The notes under the pieces were generated by a model, which was not told the origin of the DNA, made no database searches, and saw nothing but the letters and a program-made list of their open reading frames with translations. A stretch of DNA of 64,000 nucleotides from CAZHON01 sp964534565 (GTDB taxonomy: Bacteria > Patescibacteriota > Gracilibacteria > Peribacterales > Peribacteraceae): the NCBI GenBank assembly GCA_964534565.1, contig CAZHON010000001.1, forward strand, positions 620,001 through 684,000. The letters are read 5' to 3'. This document shows positions 59,240-64,000 of the stretch, piece by piece. Made by a program: the position numbers and the translations under genes. Position 1 is the stretch's first letter. Every line of letters begins with the position of its first letter.

Positions 59240-59539
59240 ATGCCCTACCAAAACCTCAACCCGAACGCTCCGTACGATCAACTGGCTCCACTCACGAGCG
59301 CAGTCATTTTGTTCATCGTCGCGTTGATTGCTGTCGATATTGTTCTGAAAGGATGGGGAATGTGGCGGGCTGCGCGCTTGGGCAAGTCTGTGTGGTTTGT
59401 GGTGTTGTTGCTTGTGAACTTTGCAGGAATCCTGCCCCTCGTCTTCCTCATCATGACGAACGCGGAGTACAACAAAAAGTTCCATCCCACGAAAACGAAG
59501 AAGATTGAGAAGCCAAAGGCAAAACCTCGAAAGAAGTAA
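59240..59539 (+). CDS. DUF5652-type small membrane protein
   Basis: 99 residues from the ATG at 59240. Two helices: TSAVILFIVALIAVDIVLKG and WFVVLLLVNFAGILPLVFLI, joined by MWRAARLGKSV, followed by a Lys-rich tail (KTKKIEKPKAKPRKK). The 'A-R-G---WF...N--GILP--FL' pattern is that of DUF5652, frequent in CPR genomes and of unknown function. Its stop abuts the stop of the FecR-like gene on the other strand. Confidence 0.8.
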   Translation: MPYQNLNPNAPYDQLAPLTSAVILFIVALIAVDIVLKGWGMWRAARLGKSVWFVVLLLVNFAGILPLVFLIMTNAEYNKKFHPTKTKKIEKPKAKPRKK

Positions 59540-61135
59540 TTACTTCGAGATCCACTCGATGAACTGCTCAAGCGTCACTCCGTTGGTCTGCTTTTGACCA
59601 TCACGAACAATATTGCTGAGTTCCAACGTTTCCGGATTGAAGGTGAACGAGAAACTTTGATCACCCTGGGCGGTTGCAAACACAACCGAGAGAATTTGCA
59701 CCTTCGAATAGGACAATGCTTCCACCGATGTGTTGCGTGTGAACATCGCTCCTTTCTCCTGCAGCACGTCCTGCACACGTTCAATCACTGCATTTGCCTC
59801 TGCCGGAGTCAGTGGCACCTCGTACAGGGCCGAGGACGGTGTGGAGGACTTTGGGAGAGGAATGGCAGGTGGAACGGCAAGCTCGTCGAGCGAAGAAAGA
59901 ATTGCTCTCTGCTCGTCGCTCAAAACGCTTTCCCATTCGTCGGTGAATGCGTGAGCATCGTCGACCAATTGCGTTAAGCGATCTTGGAATTGAGCGGCGC
60001 GCAGCTGTAGTGCCGTTGCGTGCATGCTCTTGAGAAGGACAGAAAGGGCCTGTAACGAGTCCTTCTGCTGGCGAAGCACCTTTGCCGTCTCCTGCTTCCA
60101 ACGATTGTGTACAAGCGACGGGAGAGGGTCTGGGAGTGTGTCGATGAAGGGGTAGAGGAAGAGCAGTGAGGTGCGGTCGGTACTGGAGACATCTTTTGCG
60201 TTCAGCAGCACAAATGCCTGGGCACGAATTGCCGGGTGATACATCAACAGAAGCGAAAGGTCGCTCTGTTTTTCCAGTGTGAGATAGCGAGACGACAGTG
60301 CAGGAATCGGTGCAGAGAGCGAAAGAAGTTCTGCCAGTTGGCGCTGACCTTTCGGTGAGGTGAATGTGTCTTGATCGACAGAACGAAGGAGATCCGTAAC
60401 GGTCAGCACATCACCCGAAGCCGTGGCCGCGTGCAGCTTGGCAACCAACTGAGAACGACGTTGCTCTTTGGTGTCGAGAATCGGAGCCATTCCTTTGATC
60501 ACTTGCACGACGGTTGGATCTTCTACCTCATCCTCCTCTGCAATGACGGACGGAAACCGCTCCAACCGTTCCTGTTGGCTTCGGCGATAGTCCGAGGGCA
60601 ACACCATCGGGAGCGATGAATCCATGAACCCAAGAATGTCGCTGCCCGATACGGTCTGCATCTTGATCGTCCACTGCATGCCGGACGGCACGAAGAGAGG
60701 CATTTTGCCGAGGCGTACAAGCACAGGGGTGGAAATAGCCGCAACGGTGATGGAATCCTTGGAGCGATGGACGGCATATCCTCCATTCCAACCAAGCAGC
60801 GAAGAGCCACTGCCCAGTCGTACATGGCTCTCCCCCAATGCCGACACAAGCATGCTTCCACCACTGAGTGTCAGTACAGAATCCTTGAGCGACAACACGG
60901 CATCTCGATCGGGAAGGAACTGGGTTCCATCACTGAGTGTGCGGATGTCGGCTGAAGCGGTGTGCATCGTCGGCAACAGTTCCGCACGATGCAGAGAAGT
61001 CGTCGCAGTGGCCATGAGCGACACGGCAACAAACAGGAAAATCGGGGCCACGATCCAGTGACGGTGTTTGTGACCAGACACAGGCTGCGATTCAGCCTGA
61101 TCATCGACCGTCCATGCATCGTGAAGGGAGTTCAT
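59540..61135 (-). CDS. Single-pass membrane protein with FecR-like domain
   Basis: 531 residues. A cytoplasmic start with HKHRH, one transmembrane helix (about 28-48, WIVAPIFLFVAVSLMATA), then an outside beta-rich domain (about 60-180): LTLSGGSMLVSALGESHVRLGSGSSLLGW...VPVLVRLGK...VPSGMQW, a FecR-like repeat pattern. The remainder is helical and ends in a small alpha/beta domain. It may sense or bind something at the surface; no sigma factor is adjacent. TATACT (61147-61152, minus strand) lies 11 nt upstream, with GAGAGGA between. Confidence 0.6.
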   Translation of the reverse strand: MNSLHDAWTVDDQAESQPVSGHKHRHWIVAPIFLFVAVSLMATATTSLHRAELLPTMHTASADIRTLSDGTQFLPDRDAVLSLKDSVLTLSGGSMLVSALGESHVRLGSGSSLLGWNGGYAVHRSKDSITVAAISTPVLVRLGKMPLFVPSGMQWTIKMQTVSGSDILGFMDSSLPMVLPSDYRRSQQERLERFPSVIAEEDEVEDPTVVQVIKGMAPILDTKEQRRSQLVAKLHAATASGDVLTVTDLLRSVDQDTFTSPKGQRQLAELLSLSAPIPALSSRYLTLEKQSDLSLLLMYHPAIRAQAFVLLNAKDVSSTDRTSLLFLYPFIDTLPDPLPSLVHNRWKQETAKVLRQQKDSLQALSVLLKSMHATALQLRAAQFQDRLTQLVDDAHAFTDEWESVLSDEQRAILSSLDELAVPPAIPLPKSSTPSSALYEVPLTPAEANAVIERVQDVLQEKGAMFTRNTSVEALSYSKVQILSVVFATAQGDQSFSFTFNPETLELSNIVRDGQKQTNGVTLEQFIEWISK

Positions 61136-61192
61136 GTTTTCCTCTCAGTATAGCAGATTTATGGGTTTTGAGCCACTCCACCAATGACCTGA

Positions 61193-61204
61193 TACACTGC
61201 AGTT
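61193..61204 (+). promoter_or_regulatory. Leaderless-type -10 of ruvC
   Basis: TACACT (61193-61198) then exactly 6 nt and the ATG at 61205. TTGAGC at 61168-61173 is a possible -35 with a long 19-bp spacer. Confidence 0.55.
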
Positions 61205-61690
61205 ATGCGCATTCTAGGAATCGACCCGGGACTGGCAACAATCGGCCTTGGTCTCATCACCGCTTCGTCCCCCCACACGGTGACGGTAGAAGAATGGCTG
61301 ACGATCGAAACGAAGGCAGGGGGGGAGAACGCACAGCGCTTGGCCGAGATCGCCAAAGACCTAAATGACTACCTCGATCAAACGAAGCCAGAGTTAGCCG
61401 TTGTCGAACGACTCTTCTTCGCAACGAACCAAGTGAGTGCCATCGAAGTCGCGCAGGCGCGCGGAGTGATTTTGTTGTGCCTGGAACAGCACGGAATTCC
61501 GATGCTCGAACCGACTCCTCTGCAGTTGAAGGGCGCCATCACGGGAGACGGACAAGCGGACAAACGCCAAGTGCAGGACATGATGGTTCGTGTGCTTAAA
61601 CTGAAGGAACTGCCAAAACCGGTCGATGCTGCCGATGCCCTCGCACTCGCCTATTACGGCGCATTGGCGGGTATGACGACAGTCGCTTAA
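61205..61690 (+). CDS. ruvC: Holliday junction endonuclease RuvC
   Basis: 161 residues. The catalytic tetrad of the family is present: Asp7 (MRILGIDPGLATIG), Glu68 (AVVERLFF), and Asp141 and Asp144 (PVDAADALALAY). It resolves Holliday junctions with RuvAB, which are not in the window. The stop overlaps that of recF on the other strand by 4 nt. Confidence 0.96.
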   Translation: MRILGIDPGLATIGLGLITASSPHTVTVEEWLTIETKAGGENAQRLAEIAKDLNDYLDQTKPELAVVERLFFATNQVSAIEVAQARGVILLCLEQHGIPMLEPTPLQLKGAITGDGQADKRQVQDMMVRVLKLKELPKPVDAADALALAYYGALAGMTTVA

Positions 61691-62790
61691 CGACGAGTCA
61701 CGCTGCCAGCCTGCACATCGAATACATCCACACTGCCTGCGTATTTCGGAACGCGGATTCCGGTGAGGAACACCTGCGCATCTTGCAGTGCACCGAGCAA
61801 CGCCTCCTCATGTCGATCGTCCAATTCGGAACAAACGTCATCAAGCAGAATCACCGGGCGCTCTCCGCGCTTGAGTTCCAAGTACGCCACCTGCAGCAAG
61901 AGGAGTGCGATGAGTGCGACGCGTTCTTGCCCACGTGAAGCCCAGGTTCGTAGTTCCCTCCCTTTCGCAAACAGCTGCCAATCTTCGCGGTGCGGACCGC
62001 TGCCGGTTGTCTGCAGCAACAGATCGCGATCGCGATGCGTCAGAAGAATGGTGCGATGTTGTGCGGCAAGCTCATTCAATGACCGCGCTTCCGTCTGGCG
62101 CTCGTACGCAATCTTCACGTCTCCCCACTGCTCACCAAGAGCCGCAAGTTCCGACGGCAATGTCGACTGCAACGTCTCGATCAATTCAAGACGACGCAGC
62201 GTCACGACCGCTCCCGCTGTGCTGAGTTCCGTGTCCCACAACTCCAAATCAGCAACAGATGCGTTCTTCGCTGCGATCCTCTTCAGGAGTGCATTTCGTT
62301 GCTTGAGAACCTGCTGATACTGCTGCAATGCTTGATACGAATCAGGCTCGACTTGGCAGAGAAGTTGATCGAGAAAACTGCGACGATCGGCCGGAGCTCC
62401 ACGGAAGAGATCGAGATCCTGTGGCAAGAAGGTAACGGTCGGCAATGTGCCTGCGTACTGGGACGCGGGAGTTGCGACGTCTTGAACAAAGAATGCTTTG
62501 CGCTTTCGCGGAGTCACCATGCTCACAACCTCCAGCATTTTTTCGTCACCCGCATCGGTGAGCACGGTGCCTTTAATGCGATAGTGTTCGTTCCCCCAGG
62601 TACGCAGATCTTCATCCTCAGCACCACGACACGAACGCGTGAGAGACAACACAGAAATCGCCTCCAAGAGATTTGTTTTCCCTACCCCGTTTGGCCCCGC
62701 AAACAGCGTACACTGCACGCCAGGAGTGCATTGCAACGAGAGTGCCGGGTAGCTGCGAAATTGCTCGAGACCGAGCGAGAGGATACGCAC
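61687..62790 (-). CDS. recF: Recombination mediator RecF
   Basis: 367 residues from a GTG at 62790. Walker A AGPNGVGKTN (31-40), signature ASRGQERVALIALLL and Walker B PVILLDDVCSELDD, the order typical of RecF. It loads RecA at gaps through RecOR. It is not linked to dnaA-dnaN here. TATACT, part of an 8-bp array, ends exactly 6 nt before the start codon. Confidence 0.95.
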   Translation of the reverse strand: MRILSLGLEQFRSYPALSLQCTPGVQCTLFAGPNGVGKTNLLEAISVLSLTRSCRGAEDEDLRTWGNEHYRIKGTVLTDAGDEKMLEVVSMVTPRKRKAFFVQDVATPASQYAGTLPTVTFLPQDLDLFRGAPADRRSFLDQLLCQVEPDSYQALQQYQQVLKQRNALLKRIAAKNASVADLELWDTELSTAGAVVTLRRLELIETLQSTLPSELAALGEQWGDVKIAYERQTEARSLNELAAQHRTILLTHRDRDLLLQTTGSGPHREDWQLFAKGRELRTWASRGQERVALIALLLLQVAYLELKRGERPVILLDDVCSELDDRHEEALLGALQDAQVFLTGIRVPKYAGSVDVFDVQAGSVTRR

Positions 62791-62888
62791 GGAGAGAGTA
62801 TACGAGTGTAGGAGTAAACGAGTATACGAGTATTTTTACTATGGAGTTCCACACAGAAATACACCGTCGCACGAGTACACTCGTATAC
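62791..62888. promoter_or_regulatory. recF promoter with facing 8-bp repeats
   Basis: Left arm: AGTATACG, AGTGTAGG, AGTAAACG, AGTATACG in perfect 8-bp phase (62797-62828). Right arm (62874-62889) has the unit inverted. The minus-strand TATACT of the first unit (62797-62802) is the presumed recF -10, 6 nt before the GTG. Confidence 0.65.
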
Positions 62889-63350
62889 CTATCCCTGAGC
62901 TAATTCCTCTGCTTCCTCCAACATCTTCTCAACGAGTGACCTATACGCCTCTCGGCGCAGGCGTTTCCCCATTTGTCCGCGGGTGATCCATTCGTACCCG
63001 TTGATCTCTTTATTATCGACCTGCACCGACACATCAGCGGGAGCGAGTGCATAAATGAACGAAATATGCTGCCCCTTCACACTGTCGGGACGGAACCTGC
63101 GATACGACAGTGGGAAGTCATACTGATAGACCTTGTCGCTGATTCCAAGCACCCGCACTCCCGTCACTCCTGCCTCTTCAGAAAGCTCACGAAGAGCACC
63201 CTGTTCGACCGTCTCTCCTTCCTCAATTCCACCCTGCGGCAACTGCCAGGCATCGCGTTTGCGGGGTTTGTGGACAAGAAGCATCTCAAAACCATCACCC
63301 GCCGGGCGAAGGAGTAAGACAGCCGCTCCGTGTCGATAGGTATCGGACAT
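62889..63350 (-). CDS. Nudix hydrolase, RppH/Ap4A type
   Basis: 153 residues from the ATG at 63350 (MSDTYRHGAAVLL). The Nudix box is complete: GGIEEGETVEQGALRELSEEAGV (about 40-62) with the RE-EE-G core. The preceding DAWQLPQGG and following YEWITRGQ fit the RppH or diadenosine-tetraphosphatase branch. It may remove pyrophosphate from 5'-triphosphate RNA or hydrolyse Np4N. TACACT of an 8-bp array lies 7 nt before the start, and an extension to 63404 would cover this array. Confidence 0.85.
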   Translation of the reverse strand: MSDTYRHGAAVLLLRPAGDGFEMLLVHKPRKRDAWQLPQGGIEEGETVEQGALRELSEEAGVTGVRVLGISDKVYQYDFPLSYRRFRPDSVKGQHISFIYALAPADVSVQVDNKEINGYEWITRGQMGKRLRREAYRSLVEKMLEEAEELAQG

Positions 63351-63481
63351 TACCGCCAGTGTAGAAGTATAAAAGTGTAAAAGTATAGAAATTCTGAACG
63401 ACATTTATCGGATAGTCATTGAAATATCCTAACGTCAAAAAGGGAGTGAACATCTCACTTCTATACTTTTACACTTTACAC
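63351..63481. promoter_or_regulatory. Nudix promoter region with facing 8-bp repeats and a 19-bp inverted repeat
   Basis: Left arm: AGTGTAGA, AGTATAAA, AGTGTAAA, AGTATAGA (63358-63389). Right arm has the same units inverted. AAAGTGTAAAAGTATAGAA (63372-63390) recurs exactly inverted at 63459-63477. TACACT (63358-63363, minus strand) is the presumed Nudix -10. Confidence 0.65.
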
Positions 63482-63670
63482 TTAGCTGGAGTGCTTCTCT
63501 TCCTTCAACTTCACTGGCACGCGGATGCGGCAATCTGGGCAGTACTTCTCTACCTTGAAATCCTTCCATCCAACACCTTTCTGGTTTTGCTTGTGCAAAC
63601 GCACGGACCCGACGCGACTCTTGTCGGTTGGGCAGAACATGCCGAAGACTGTGCGCTTTCCACGAGGCAT
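63482..63670 (-). CDS. rpmG: bL33-like ribosomal protein (zinc-ribbon remnant)
   Basis: 62 residues from the ATG at 63670. The C-terminal VEKYCPDCRIRVPVKLKEEK aligns with the bL33 segment 'LRKYCPWCRKHTVHREVK'. The first knuckle reads FCPTD, so one of the four zinc cysteines is replaced. The N-terminus MPRGKRTVFGMF is compatible. A frame from a TTG at 63715 is longer. The call rests on the second half and on length. Confidence 0.55.
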   Translation of the reverse strand: MPRGKRTVFGMFCPTDKSRVGSVRLHKQNQKGVGWKDFKVEKYCPDCRIRVPVKLKEEKHSS

Positions 63671-63679
63671 AGCCGCGAT

Positions 63680-63708
63680 ACTGTACTGATAGGTCAAAGG
63701 GAGCGCAA
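63680..63708 (-). promoter_or_regulatory. Promoter of the bL33-like gene
   Basis: On the minus strand TTGCGC (63703-63708), 17-bp spacer, TACAGT (63680-63685), then 9 nt to the ATG at 63670. Confidence 0.5.
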
Positions 63709-63735
63709 GCCCCAAAATAGACTCTTTTGACCCGT

Positions 63736-64000
63736 TTAGTGCTGGGAGTTCGTCTGCAAATAGCCAAAGGCACTATTCGCTGCCGTAGCACCCTCTCCTG
63801 CGGCTGTTGCAAACTGGGCAAAGTAATTGCTTCCGTTCGTAATGTCCCCTGCTCCAAAGACTCCAGGGACCGTCGTGCGCATTCCTCCATCGACCTGCAA
63901 ATACCCCTTGGCGTCCGTTGTGCAGCCAATCGACTTCGCTAAATCCGTTGCCGGGTCCGCACCAATTTCGATGAAGACTCCGTCGACAGCAAGTTCACTC
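63736..64000 (-). CDS. trxB: Thioredoxin reductase, C-terminal part
   Basis: The minus-strand frame is open from the window edge to a TAA at 63736-63738; the N-terminus lies outside. The visible 87 residues read VDGVFIEIGADPATDL, GYLQVDGGMRTTVPGVFGAGDI and AAGEGATAANSAFGYL, the FAD-domain end typical of TrxB: 'G-IPNT', 'T--pGvFAAGD' and 'AAGEG--AA-sa--Yl'. It reduces thioredoxin with NADPH. It is upstream of the bL33-like gene on the same strand. Confidence 0.85.
   Translation of the reverse strand, partial: SELAVDGVFIEIGADPATDLAKSIGCTTDAKGYLQVDGGMRTTVPGVFGAGDITNGSNYFAQFATAAGEGATAANSAFGYLQTNSQH

Noticed and set aside
1..64000. Use of TGA as glycine (Gracilibacteria-type code)
   Set aside because: TGA ends lepB, the 31822 gene, the lipoprotein gene and the SET gene at the expected lengths.

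Overview
The window looks like a chromosomal segment of a Candidate Phyla Radiation (Patescibacteria) bacterium with moderate GC, perhaps of the Peregrinibacteria/Peribacteria type. The lineage is inferred from protein content: a type IV secretion-like pilin and polytopic VirB6/TrbL-like protein, a DUF5652 protein, a ThrRS without its TGS domain, two Lgt-family proteins, giant DUF11/LPQTG surface proteins, and many lineage-type hypotheticals. TGA is used as an ordinary stop (for example lepB and the SET gene), so the Gracilibacteria code is not in use. One 100-N scaffold gap (3255-3354) falls inside a repetitive surface-protein gene.

Layout. 1-6254: two tandem paralogous surface proteins (DUF11, Ca-binding-like DNDGDG repeats, LPQTG tail). 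6371-10172: pth, a HEPN-like and a PH-domain membrane protein, then lepB, secE, nusG and a lipoprotein. 10176-20033: envelope and translation genes (murJ, a three-SLH protein, murC, an FtsB-like protein, initiator tRNA, rpmA, lepA, csaB, rplS, a winged-helix regulator). 20283-23255: a VirB6/TrbL-like membrane gene coupled to an unknown gene. 23260-26893: infB and a DHH phosphoesterase. 26894-31582: an accessory-looking stretch with a foreign-looking AstE/AspA-type gene and a tandem pair of unknown paralogues, ending at tRNA-Pro. 31822-42479: eno, corA, small membrane proteins, an Lgt paralogue, thrS, dnaA, rseP, comFC-like, tRNA-Val. 42592-50878: PH-like and large unknown proteins, dut, ftsZ, ftsA, a stand-alone 5' nuclease, and half of a GT-B glycosyltransferase. 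50912-64000: riboflavin kinase domain, murE-type ligase, rnhB, SET protein, lgt, tsaD, T4SS-type pilin, PRC-barrel, prs, tRNA-Ile, NadD-like, FecR-like, ruvC, recF, Nudix, bL33-like and the end of trxB.

How genes fit together. MurC, a MurE-type ligase, MurJ, FtsZ/FtsA and an FtsB-like protein show peptidoglycan synthesis and division. A CsaB-type pyruvyltransferase lies near a three-SLH-domain protein, which suggests S-layer-like anchoring to a pyruvylated wall polymer. LepB, Lgt, RseP and SecE make an export and lipoprotein pathway.

The strongest unexplained signals are in regulation. At least fourteen transcription-unit heads have a TANNNT hexamer ending exactly 6 or 7 nt before the start codon and no Shine-Dalgarno, so leaderless transcription appears to be the default. 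Three intergenic loci (54427-54561, 62791-62889, 63351-63483) carry facing arrays of an 8-bp unit AGTRTARA. Its reverse complement contains the TAYACT -10 hexamer, and the unit nearest each adjacent start codon is placed as that gene's -10.
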